Source of the DNA: an uncultured Solobacterium sp.
GTDB taxonomy: Bacteria; Bacillota_I; Bacilli_A; Erysipelotrichales; Erysipelotrichaceae
Direction: 5' to 3'
Assembly: GCA_900546285.1 (NCBI GenBank)
Contig: URCJ01000002.1
Span: 1-64,000 of the forward strand
Length of the DNA stretch: 64,000 bases
The notes beneath the pieces are model-generated. The model saw nothing but the letters and a program-made list of their open reading frames with translations. It made no database searches and was not told the origin of the DNA. Shown piece after piece: positions 45,487-52,435 of this stretch. The translations under genes were made by a program, and so were the position numbers. How positions within the stretch are numbered: the first letter of the stretch is position 1; each line of letters opens with the position of its first letter.

Positions 45487-45517
45487 GAAAACGGTTACAT
45501 TTTAAGTAACCGGTTAC
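45487..45517. promoter_or_regulatory. Paired palindromic operators upstream of the GH4/PTS operon
   Basis: A perfect 12-bp palindrome GTAACCGGTTAC (45506-45517) and a related GAAAACGGTTAC (45487-45498) have centres 19 bp apart, just upstream of the promoter. Sites of this kind are typical of LacI-family regulators, but no such gene is in the window. The RpiR protein inside the operon is the other candidate. Confidence 0.5.
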
Positions 45518-45542
45518 GCTTTTTTTACTAAAAACATGAAAC

Positions 45543-45573
45543 AAAAAAGGACTGAGAATAACCCCAATCCTTT
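45543..45573 (-). terminator. Terminator of the HPr-dehydrogenase gene
   Basis: On the minus strand AAAGGA...TCCTTT arms with a GGGGTTATT-containing top (45546-45573), then a T run. It shares its AAGGATTGGGGTTA arm with the terminator at 40792. Confidence 0.6.
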
Positions 45574-45597
45574 GTTTGATTTAATCTAATTATCTAA

Positions 45598-46896
45598 CTA
45601 CTTAACTTGAGCAGGACCAAAATCCTTATGTTCTACATAGTTACGAGCATTTTCCATTGTACGAGTAGCGATAGCTTGTAATGCTTCACGAGTGAAGAAT
45701 GCTTGATGTGAAGTAATAACTACTTGAGGGAACATCAACAATCTACCAGTAATATCATTTGTAACGATATCATCAGACAAGTCAGTATAAACATTTGTAT
45801 CCTCACCCTCATAAACATCTAGTGCAACCGCATGGAACTTACCAGCCTTTAAAGCGTCGATTAAATCTTCCGCATTAATCAAACCACCTCTTGCAGTATT
45901 AACTAACATTGCAGTAGGCTTCATCATATCGATTGATTCTTTATTAATCAAGTGATAAGTACCGCCTTCTCCCATAATTAATGGAGCATGAAGAGAAATT
46001 AAATCTGACTTCTTAAACAATTCTTCCTTAGAAACATAAGTTAACAAGCCGCTCTCTTCTAATTGCTTATTAGGATAAGCATCCCAACCAATAACCTTCA
46101 TACCATAACCCTTACAGATATTAGCCATACAAACACCAATCTTACCAGTACCAATAATACCAGCAACCTTATTATGTAAGTCCATACCCAATAAACCAGT
46201 TAAATCGAAGTTATTATCCTTAATCTTGTTATAAGCCTTATGAAGTCTTCTATTAGCCATTTGTAAAATAGCCATACCATGTTCAGCAACCGCATAAGGT
46301 GAATAAGCAGGAACTCTTAATACAGTAATACCCAATTCATTACATGTCTTGATATCAACATTATTGAAACCAGCACATCTTAATAGAACTAAGTTGACAT
46401 CATATTCATATAATTTTCTAACAACATCTTCGCCACATTCATCATTAACGAAAATGCAAACTGCCTCATAACCCTTAGCCAAAGAAACAGTCTCGCTTGT
46501 TAAACGAACATCAAAATAAGTGATATCAACATTATAAGTACCAGGACCCTTATCCTTTGATAGTTCAACGAAGAAAGTCTTATCATAGTCCTTAGCACCG
46601 AAGAAAGCTACCTTCAATGGACGCATTGTATCTAAACGATTGAACTTTGTATCCAAGACATGCATTACCTTGTCGAAACATGCATTCTCATCATCACCAT
46701 CGATATCAATCTTAATCTCATCATTTTGTTTACAACCAAGAGATAAAATAGCAGTCACATTCTTCGCATCAACAGTCTTTCCATTTGCAGTCAAAGTAAC
46801 TGTACTATTAAAGTTACTACAACCCTGTGCAAACATAGCAGCAGGACGTGCGTGCATACCATTTTCATCTTTAATCACATAAGTATAACTAATCAT
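45598..46896 (-). CDS. HPr domain fused to D-lactate dehydrogenase-type D-2-hydroxyacid dehydrogenase
   Basis: 432 residues in two domains. Residues 1-~85 are an HPr phosphocarrier: H15 in NGMHARPAAMFAQ is at exactly the HPr position, but the regulatory Ser46 is Asn (VDAKNVTAILSLG, N46). Residues ~94-432 are a D-2-hydroxyacid dehydrogenase of LDH type: LLRCAGFNNVD, NAD loop GIIGTGKIG, NTARGG, the acidic GED, and H in ITSHQAFFT. This part is full length by itself. GAGGG precedes the ATG. Fermentative pyruvate reduction is the likely activity; control by EI-dependent phosphorylation of H15 is an inference. I know of no characterised protein of this architecture. Confidence 0.88.
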   Translation of the reverse strand: MISYTYVIKDENGMHARPAAMFAQGCSNFNSTVTLTANGKTVDAKNVTAILSLGCKQNDEIKIDIDGDDENACFDKVMHVLDTKFNRLDTMRPLKVAFFGAKDYDKTFFVELSKDKGPGTYNVDITYFDVRLTSETVSLAKGYEAVCIFVNDECGEDVVRKLYEYDVNLVLLRCAGFNNVDIKTCNELGITVLRVPAYSPYAVAEHGMAILQMANRRLHKAYNKIKDNNFDLTGLLGMDLHNKVAGIIGTGKIGVCMANICKGYGMKVIGWDAYPNKQLEESGLLTYVSKEELFKKSDLISLHAPLIMGEGGTYHLINKESIDMMKPTAMLVNTARGGLINAEDLIDALKAGKFHAVALDVYEGEDTNVYTDLSDDIVTNDITGRLLMFPQVVITSHQAFFTREALQAIATRTMENARNYVEHKDFGPAQVK

Positions 46897-46923
46897 TTAA
46901 TTGTCCCTCTCTTTTCCTTTTTT

Positions 46924-46955
46924 ATTATAACAAGTAAACTTATCATATAGTTTAC
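46924..46955 (-). promoter_or_regulatory. HPr-dehydrogenase promoter with inverted repeat
   Basis: TATAAT at 46924-46929 on the minus strand. An inverted repeat GTAAACT-N8-AGTTTAC (46934-46955) spans the spacer and -35 region, a good site for a repressor. Confidence 0.5.
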
Positions 46956-47021
46956 ACAAACACACAATAAAAGCCGTTTTCAAGGGATAACGCTTACAAT
47001 GTTAATAATTACCCTAAAAGA

Positions 47022-47064
47022 GACATTTTGAGGGTTTTTTCGATAAAAAAGTCCTCATTTTGTC
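47022..47064. repeat. Inverted pair of ~20-bp boxes before the HTH/HipA module
   Basis: GACATTTTGAGGGTTTTTT (47022-47040) faces AAAAAAGTCCTCATTTTGTC (47045-47064), an imperfect inverted repeat about 35-75 bp before the HTH gene start. The right-hand box recurs with one change at 48451-48470, directly after the kinase gene. These could be operators or terminators; TATAAT (promoter of the HTH gene) follows at about 47075. Confidence 0.5.
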
Positions 47065-47097
47065 TGTTTATGTGTATAATTTAAACAAGGAAACAAC

Positions 47098-47658
47098 ATG
47101 AAATTTGCAATTAGAGAAAAATTATCAGGGAAAGACATTAAACAGTTAAGAAAAAAATTAAATCTAACGCAAAACGAATTTGCAAACTTTTGTTGCGTCA
47201 GCAACAAAACCATAGAAAGATGGGAAAAGAGTGAGCAAGTATATGGAACCATAAACACTATTTATGAAATGCTAAACAACAATAATAATTTAATAGAAGA
47301 ACTCAAAATCCCAGCATTCGCTTCAAACTTCACAGTAAGATTAAAATACTATGAAAATGCCATGCTATGCACATTAATAGATGTTGATGAAATCAGTAGA
47401 ATCATAAAAATAAAAAACTTTACCAAAGATATTTATAAACGTGCATTCGGCACTAACAATATCCCAAACTATGATGACTATATTGAATTCTTAAAAAGTA
47501 GATGTTTTCCTGAAGAAAGAGATAAATTAAAGCTCATGTTAAGAGAATTAGACCTTCCTTTTTATGATCCTTTTATGATAATTGAAAAAACACAAGGAAG
47601 AATGGCTGAAGACAATTTTTGGATAAAAATAGAATACGGAGGAATCAACAATGATTGA
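47098..47658 (+). CDS. HTH protein carrying a HipA N-terminal-like domain
   Basis: 186 residues. Residues ~12-60 are an XRE-type helix-turn-helix (LRKKLNLTQNEFANFCCVSN, TIERWE). The C-terminal ~110 residues have the R-x-F-P-x-x-R ... LDLPFYDPFMIIEK ... EDNFWIKIE pattern. This is usually found at the start of HipA-like kinases of Firmicutes, not on the HTH protein. It overlaps the kinase gene by 8 nt. By analogy with HipBST systems, where a small HipS domain restrains the kinase, it may act as a combined repressor and antitoxin; that is inference. AAGGAAA precedes the ATG. Confidence 0.7.
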   Translation: MKFAIREKLSGKDIKQLRKKLNLTQNEFANFCCVSNKTIERWEKSEQVYGTINTIYEMLNNNNNLIEELKIPAFASNFTVRLKYYENAMLCTLIDVDEISRIIKIKNFTKDIYKRAFGTNNIPNYDDYIEFLKSRCFPEERDKLKLMLRELDLPFYDPFMIIEKTQGRMAEDNFWIKIEYGGINND

Positions 47659-48451
47659 CTTATTTGATCAAGAAATATACCAAGATAATCGAAAATCATC
47701 AAAAGGCAATCAACTAAAGTGGCAAAAAGAAGACACTTGGTACAAGGCTGATTACTGTGGCTATGAAGGATTAGCAGAATATGTTGTTTCTAAACTTTTA
47801 GTATTCTCTAATTTAAATGAAGATGAATATGTACTCTATGATACTGAACAAATTAGATATGGAGACACTATCTACAATGGCTGTAGAAGCACAAACTTCT
47901 TAAAAGAAGATGAATCTTTAATCACCTTAGAAAGACTCTTTAAAAACAGATATGGTCAAAGCTTATACCAAAGCATTTTTAAAATTAGCGACTTAAACAA
48001 AAGAAAAGACTTCATCATCAACAACATCAAATTATTAACAAACCTCCAAGATTTCGATAAATATCTATCTAAAATACTAACTATCGACGCTTTATTTCTT
48101 AATGAAGATAGACACATGCACAATCTTGCGGTAATAAGAAAAAAAGATGACACCTACGATTACTGTCCAATCTTTGACAATGGTGCTTGCCTATTATCAG
48201 ACACTATAATGGACTACCCACTAAACAAGGATATATTCCAATTGATGAAAAAAGTTAGATCAAAAACTATCTCTACTGATTTTGACGAACAACTAGAAAT
48301 AGTAGATGATTCTTTAATTAAATTCACTTGGAATAGAAACGATCTTATCAACATTTTAAACAACGAGCCATATTATGATGACACCATAAAAGAAAGAATA
48401 TATGATGTTCTAATGGCTCAAAGAAACAAATATAGCTACATGTTTAAATGA
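47651..48451 (+). CDS. Short HipA-like Ser/Thr kinase (toxin candidate)
   Basis: A 266-residue HipA C-terminal-type kinase. It has WYKADYCGYEGLAEYVVSKLL for the ATP-binding lysine region, the catalytic loop LNEDRHMHNLAV (D-R-H-x-x-N) and the metal-binding PIFDNGACLL (DNG). It is about 170 residues shorter than full HipA because the N-terminal domain is missing, as in HipT. HipA/HipT kinases phosphorylate aminoacyl-tRNA synthetases and cause growth arrest. The missing N-terminal part seems to be on the preceding HTH protein. A copy of the upstream 20-bp box starts on the last base of its stop codon. Confidence 0.8.
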   Translation: MIDLFDQEIYQDNRKSSKGNQLKWQKEDTWYKADYCGYEGLAEYVVSKLLVFSNLNEDEYVLYDTEQIRYGDTIYNGCRSTNFLKEDESLITLERLFKNRYGQSLYQSIFKISDLNKRKDFIINNIKLLTNLQDFDKYLSKILTIDALFLNEDRHMHNLAVIRKKDDTYDYCPIFDNGACLLSDTIMDYPLNKDIFQLMKKVRSKTISTDFDEQLEIVDDSLIKFTWNRNDLINILNNEPYYDDTIKERIYDVLMAQRNKYSYMFK

Positions 48452-48470
48452 AAAAAGTCCTCATTTTATC
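48451..48470 (+). repeat. Downstream copy of the HTH/HipA flanking box
   Basis: AAAAAAGTCCTCATTTTATC, differing at one base from 47045-47064. The two direct copies bracket the two-gene module. Confidence 0.6.
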
Positions 48471-48492
48471 CCTTCTTTAACAATCATAAGTC

Positions 48493-48522
48493 TTTATATT
48501 TTATTTCCCAAAAGAGTACAAT
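48493..48522 (+). promoter_or_regulatory. YitT gene promoter predicting a leaderless mRNA
   Basis: TTTATA (48493-48498), 18-nt spacer, TACAAT (48517-48522), then 6 nt (ATATCT) to the ATG at 48529. No Shine-Dalgarno. Confidence 0.55.
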
Positions 48523-48528
48523 ATATCT

Positions 48529-49374
48529 ATGCGAAAGAAAATATTAAAAGACTTTTTTATCATTGCCCTAGGAAACTTCCTATTGGCAGTCAGTGTTTCA
48601 TACTTCATACTACCATTCAACATCCTAACAGGAGGTGTTGCCGGTGTTGCCGTAGCCATTGCCCCAATAGTACCATTCTCCCAAAAGTTTATTATTAACT
48701 TTCTAGTAATCGGACTATTCCTAGTAGGATGGCTAATACTTGGCAAAGAATTTGCGGTAAAAACAGCACTATCATCTATTCTTTACCCAATATTCATTGA
48801 CATACTATCACTATTCCCAATACCACTAGAAATACCAACACTACTAGCTAGTATCTACTCAGGATTAATAGCTGGTATCGGTATAGGTATCGTAATAAGA
48901 AGTGGTGCCTCAACAGGCGGTATGGACATTCCACCCCTTGTGCTAAACCACTTCACAGGCATCGAAACAAGTAAATTCATCTTCATGACCGACGCCCTTA
49001 CTTGTTTACTAGGCCTTATGAACTACCCACTAGAAGCACTATTAAATGGTCTAATTTCTGTTATCCTAACTTCTATGGTAATCAACAAGATTGAAACTGC
49101 CCACGGTGATGACTCGCTACAAGTTGAAATCATCTCATCTAAATGGGAAGAACTTAAACAAGAAATTTTTAATGAACTAGATAGAGGCGTCAGCATCTTT
49201 AATGTACAAGGTGGCTACACTCTAGAAAAACGCAAAATGTTGATGGTAATCATCGACAAAAGAGAGTACTCAGACTTACTTGAAATATTAGAAAAAGTCG
49301 ATCAACAAGCCTTCGTCATCACAACACATGTTCAATCGGTATATGGACAGGGCTTTAGATTAACATACAAATAA
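48529..49374 (+). CDS. YitT-family membrane protein (DUF161/DUF2179)
   Basis: 281 residues. Five membrane segments occupy ~1-180, including the family's PFNILTGGVAGVAVAI and RSGASTGGMDI. A cytoplasmic DUF2179 domain (~200-281, RGVSIFNVQGGYT) ends near FVITTHVQSVYGQGF. YitT proteins are widespread in Firmicutes with unknown transport or sensing function. It lies 21 bp upstream of glyA and may share its transcript. The start lacks a ribosome site. Confidence 0.9.
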   Translation: MRKKILKDFFIIALGNFLLAVSVSYFILPFNILTGGVAGVAVAIAPIVPFSQKFIINFLVIGLFLVGWLILGKEFAVKTALSSILYPIFIDILSLFPIPLEIPTLLASIYSGLIAGIGIGIVIRSGASTGGMDIPPLVLNHFTGIETSKFIFMTDALTCLLGLMNYPLEALLNGLISVILTSMVINKIETAHGDDSLQVEIISSKWEELKQEIFNELDRGVSIFNVQGGYTLEKRKMLMVIIDKREYSDLLEILEKVDQQAFVITTHVQSVYGQGFRLTYK

Positions 49375-49395
49375 TATTATAAGGAGGATATCCAA

Positions 49396-50646
49396 ATGAT
49401 CGAAGAAATGATGAATCTTGTATATCAAGAAGACGAAGAAGTTGGACAGGCAATCAAATATGAATATGTAAGACAAAATAGAAACATCGAACTAATTGCC
49501 TCAGAAAACATCGTATCACCAACCGTACTATATGCTATGGGATCAGTGCTTACTAACAAGTATGCTGAAGGATATCCTAGTAAAAGATACTATGGAGGTT
49601 GTGAAAACGTTGATGTTGTTGAAAACATTACGATTGAAAGGGTCAAAAAACTATTTGGTTGTGAATACGCAAACGTTCAACCGCATTCAGGTGCTCAAGC
49701 TAATATGGCTGTCTTTTTCGCCATGTTAAATCCTGGTGATACATACATGGGCATGAGCCTAGATGCAGGAGGACATTTAAGCCATGGTAGCCCTGTTAAC
49801 TTCTCAGGCAAATACTTCAATTGCGTACCTTATGGTGTAGATGAAAATGGTTATATTGATTATGACAATATCCTAGAACTAGCCAAACAACACAAACCAA
49901 AATTAATAATTGCTGGAGCCAGTGCCTACCCTAGAATCATTGACTTTAAAAAGTTTAGAGAAATAGCAGACGAAGTAGGCGCCTATTTAATGGTAGACAT
50001 GGCCCACATTGCAGGACTTGTTGCCGCAGGCCTACACCCTAGTCCCTTCCCATATGCTGATGTAGTAACCACTACTACTCATAAAACATTAAGAGGACCA
50101 AGAGGTGGTGTAATTCTTTCAAATAACGAAATCAATGAAAAGTTCAATTTCAATAAAGCGATCTTCCCTGGAACTCAAGGAGGACCACTTGAACATGTTA
50201 TCGCAGGTAAAGCTGTAGCCTTTAAAGAAGCCTTAGATCCTTCTTTTAAAGAATATCAAACTCAAATAGTTAAAAATTGTAAAGCCCTTGCTGAAGCTTT
50301 AAGAAACAAAGGTTTCAACATGGTAACAGGTGGTACTGACAATCATTTGTTACTATTAGACTTAACAAACTTTGATATCACAGGAAAGGAACTACAGGCT
50401 AGATGTGACAATGTCTATATCACTTTAAATAAAAATGCTATTCCAAATGATCCTAGAAGTCCTTTTGTGACAAGTGGCGTAAGAATTGGAACAGCAGCCA
50501 TAACTAGTAGAGGAATGAAAGAAGAAGACATGGAAATTATCGCCGGTCTTATCTATCAAACCGTTACCGACTATGAAAATAATATTGATAATATAAGAGA
50601 AAAAGTTGTTACCATTTGTAACAAATATCCTATTTATGAGAACTAA
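49396..50646 (+). CDS. glyA: Serine hydroxymethyltransferase
   Basis: 416 residues, full length. It interconverts serine and glycine with tetrahydrofolate, the main source of one-carbon units. It shows [28 protein letters not shown], the cofactor lysine K230 in [15 protein letters not shown], and [11 protein letters not shown] near the C terminus. GGAGGATATCCAA gives a strong ribosome site. It follows the yitT-like gene closely, and a small structured transcript follows it. Confidence 0.97.
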   Translation: MIEEMMNLVYQEDEEVGQAIKYEYVRQNRNIELIASENIVSPTVLYAMGSVLTNKYAEGYPSKRYYGGCENVDVVENITIERVKKLFGCEYANVQPHSGAQANMAVFFAMLNPGDTYMGMSLDAGGHLSHGSPVNFSGKYFNCVPYGVDENGYIDYDNILELAKQHKPKLIIAGASAYPRIIDFKKFREIADEVGAYLMVDMAHIAGLVAAGLHPSPFPYADVVTTTTHKTLRGPRGGVILSNNEINEKFNFNKAIFPGTQGGPLEHVIAGKAVAFKEALDPSFKEYQTQIVKNCKALAEALRNKGFNMVTGGTDNHLLLLDLTNFDITGKELQARCDNVYITLNKNAIPNDPRSPFVTSGVRIGTAAITSRGMKEEDMEIIAGLIYQTVTDYENNIDNIREKVVTICNKYPIYEN

Positions 50647-50712
50647 ATACCCAACATATTTATTATCTCATAAAAAAATTTTAAAAAATAGACTACTCAT
50701 TTTATTTAAAAT

Positions 50713-50721
50713 TGGTATATT
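50713..50721 (+). promoter_or_regulatory. Extended -10 promoter of the tiny-ORF transcript
   Basis: TGG-TATATT (50713-50721), an extended -10 without a good -35. The predicted start is about 50728, giving a transcript of roughly 175 nt to the terminator at 50901. Confidence 0.5.
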
Positions 50722-50745
50722 AAAAGTGTAAAGAGGAGAACTTGT

Positions 50746-50775
50746 ATGAAGGAGATTCTACTAGAATTAAATTAG
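50746..50775 (+). CDS. Tiny ORF 1 (9-residue peptide MKEILLELN)
   Basis: ATG at 50746 with GAGGAG 7 nt upstream, an excellent ribosome site. It encodes nine residues before TAG. Its first six residues are identical to those of the second tiny ORF 95 bp downstream. It could be a leader-type peptide whose translation affects RNA folding, or a bioactive micropeptide. Confidence 0.45.
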   Translation: MKEILLELN

Positions 50776-50840
50776 TTCTCATTCAATCCAATCAGCGTTG
50801 AATGAGAGTACATTAGCTGATTTGAAAGGATGTGATACTT

Positions 50841-50867
50841 ATGAAGGAGATCCTATTAAATTATTAA
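50841..50867 (+). CDS. Tiny ORF 2 (8-residue peptide MKEILLNY)
   Basis: ATG at 50841 with AAAGGAT about 10 nt upstream. It encodes eight residues before TAA. The DNA around both starts is alike (ATGAAGGAGAT-CTA), pointing to an internal duplication. Confidence 0.4.
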   Translation: MKEILLNY

Positions 50868-50871
50868 GCAT

Positions 50872-50901
50872 GAGCCATAGCTAAGAGTTATGGTTCTTTT
50901 T
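50872..50901 (+). terminator. Terminator of the tiny-ORF transcript
   Basis: 10-bp stem GAGCCATAGC / GTTATGGTTC (two G-U pairs) with a TAAGA loop, then TTTTT. It overlaps the 3' end of the convergent VanZ-like gene. Confidence 0.75.
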
Positions 50902-51276
50902 AATTAATTCAACAATTCTCACAATAACTATAAACACAAACGACATCAAGAAATATCCTGCAAGACCAGCCACAATATCTCTGAATTCCATAACACCGCT
51001 ATTTGAGTACCATTGAGCAATCTCTATCGCAAAAGTTATTACCACCAAAACTGTAAACACATAAAACCATGCGATTAAAACCTCTAAGTGTTTCTTGCTC
51101 ATCCATTTAAACAAAGGATAAAACACCATCAACATCAAAACACCCATTATTCCTATTATTAGAAAATGTAGTTCCTTATCACTTAAATAAGTCTCATATG
51201 AATCATTTAATGTTAATAAATAACTATGTACTCTATATATAATATCTATCAATAAGTCTGTAATTCTTTTAATCAT
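50881..51276 (-). CDS. VanZ-like membrane protein
   Basis: 131 residues from the ATG at 51276; an in-frame TTG lies three codons earlier. It has three or four membrane segments. The family marks are DKELHFLIIGIMG near residue 36, EIAQWYSNSG, and FRDIVAGLAGYFL near the C terminus. VanZ proteins raise teicoplanin resistance in some hosts, but most are of unknown function. A TATAAT lies about 35 nt upstream. It stands alone and converges on the tiny-ORF transcript. Confidence 0.75.
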   Translation of the reverse strand: MIKRITDLLIDIIYRVHSYLLTLNDSYETYLSDKELHFLIIGIMGVLMLMVFYPLFKWMSKKHLEVLIAWFYVFTVLVVITFAIEIAQWYSNSGVMEFRDIVAGLAGYFLMSFVFIVIVRIVELIKKNHNS

Positions 51277-51402
51277 GACAAGCAATTCCTTTCAATTTTA
51301 TTCAGTATTATAGTCCTTGTTTGTACGATAATCAAAGAACTAGTTAATTGACGTTGTATACTTTATTACTTGTTCGGCAGATTTTAATGATTTTTACCAG
51401 TT

Positions 51403-51485
51403 TCCGCCGTTTTAATCGTTATAATCAAAATTAAAGTGGCGGTAAGTGTATAAATTTACTCAAACTCCGCCACTTTAATCATTAT
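51403..51485. repeat. CCGCCACTTTAAT repeat cluster downstream of the YhcG-like gene
   Basis: A 13-bp perfect inverted repeat ATTAAAGTGGCGG (51430-51442) / CCGCCACTTTAAT (51467-51479), plus a second direct copy of the right arm with flanks: TCCGCCGTTTTAATCGTTAT (51403-51422) against TCCGCCACTTTAATCATTAT (51466-51485), three mismatches. The inverted pair probably terminates the YhcG-like transcript. The third copy has no obvious role. Confidence 0.65.
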
Positions 51486-52426
51486 TACAACAATTTCTTA
51501 TATTGTTTTAACTTATCTAAAAGAAGTTCTTTATCCAATAATCCCGAATCATATTTCACAAATAACGAAGCTGATAAATCTCGATTATATAAATATTCAA
51601 CATCTTCAGTATCCTCATCTATACAAATAACAATGCCAACACTAGGTTTTTCTTTAGTCTCACTGAAATAATTATCTAAATATTCTAAATTGACTTTCAT
51701 CTTATTAAGATATTCTTGTTTATATTTTCCAAGTTCCAAATCTAATGCAACAAAACAAGATAGTTCCTTATTTAAAAACAATAGGTCTATTAAATTATCA
51801 AAATCAGCTTCATATTTTTCACCAAACAGTGATATATTTTTATCATTATTTAAAAGATACTCTTTTAAATAATCAATAATAGAATCCTTTACTCCTTCTT
51901 CTATTTCTTGTTCTTGTTCATTCATATACTCAAGCAAGACATCATCAGATAATGCCTTATCAACTATCTTTCTTATTTCATCAAATGATGAATCAACTTT
52001 CTTCTTTGACTCCACATATTTTTTATAAAAATTTTCCTTTATACGACCTTCTAACTCTTCTTCGTTCAATTGTTCCTCAAGGCACATATCTACATAGAAC
52101 ATGCGCTCTTCCATAGATTTACACCCAGACATTAGCACCAAATTCATTGGCCAGTTCAAGTTCACCAATGCCTTTTCTACAATCTTACTATCTTTATATA
52201 GTTCATAAAATTGTTTCATATTATTAAGGTTTCTTTCGTCAAAACTTTTTGATCCAGAATAATTTCTTCTTAAAAATTCACTCAAACCAACCACAAAATC
52301 TTCTGACTTCTCACTGATTATTTGACCGATTTGATAATACATCAAAATCATTTCTCTATTGACCATCTGATATGCTCTTTTCTTACTATCTGCCACCATA
52401 TTACTAATTTCCTTAAAATCTCTCAT
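51485..52426 (-). CDS. YhcG/DUF1016-type PD-(D/E)XK protein with altered active-site motif
   Basis: A 313-residue protein of the YhcG family. The N-terminal DUF1016 part has REMILMYYQIGQIISE, FDERNLNNMKQFYE and NLNWPMNLVLMSG. The C-terminal nuclease-like part has FDNLIDLLFLNKELSCFVA. The strand that normally reads AIELKIGKF, supplying E-x-K, reads ALDLELGKY (D229-x-E231), so the catalytic lysine is lost or displaced. Such proteins are often linked to restriction systems. It is 9 nt downstream of an RNA ligase gene, with AAGGAG before its ATG, so the two are one operon. Confidence 0.82.
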   Translation of the reverse strand: MRDFKEISNMVADSKKRAYQMVNREMILMYYQIGQIISEKSEDFVVGLSEFLRRNYSGSKSFDERNLNNMKQFYELYKDSKIVEKALVNLNWPMNLVLMSGCKSMEERMFYVDMCLEEQLNEEELEGRIKENFYKKYVESKKKVDSSFDEIRKIVDKALSDDVLLEYMNEQEQEIEEGVKDSIIDYLKEYLLNNDKNISLFGEKYEADFDNLIDLLFLNKELSCFVALDLELGKYKQEYLNKMKVNLEYLDNYFSETKEKPSVGIVICIDEDTEDVEYLYNRDLSASLFVKYDSGLLDKELLLDKLKQYKKLL

Positions 52427-52435
52427 GCATTCTCC

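Larger units (their letters stand above)
50728..50901 (+). ncRNA. Short transcript with two tiny ORFs and predicted pseudoknot
   Basis: Between the extended -10 and a strong terminator lies about 175 nt. It contains two minimal ORFs with ribosome sites and a perfect 9-bp stem CTCATTCAA / TTGAATGAG (50778-50806). The loop's AATCAGC (50790-50796) can pair with GCTGATT (50816-50822) downstream, an H-type pseudoknot. The 3' strand of that pairing ends just before the second ribosome site (AAAGGA), so folding could gate translation of the second ORF. The outer arms GAGAACT/AGTTCTC could also close around the first ORF. No known RNA family was recognised. Confidence 0.5.

Noticed and set aside
45394..45540. 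Long leader of the first GH4/PTS operon considered as a T-box or RAT element
   Set aside because: The repeats are DNA palindromes and a cre-like site upstream of the promoter; no T-box sequence or antiterminator stem was found.
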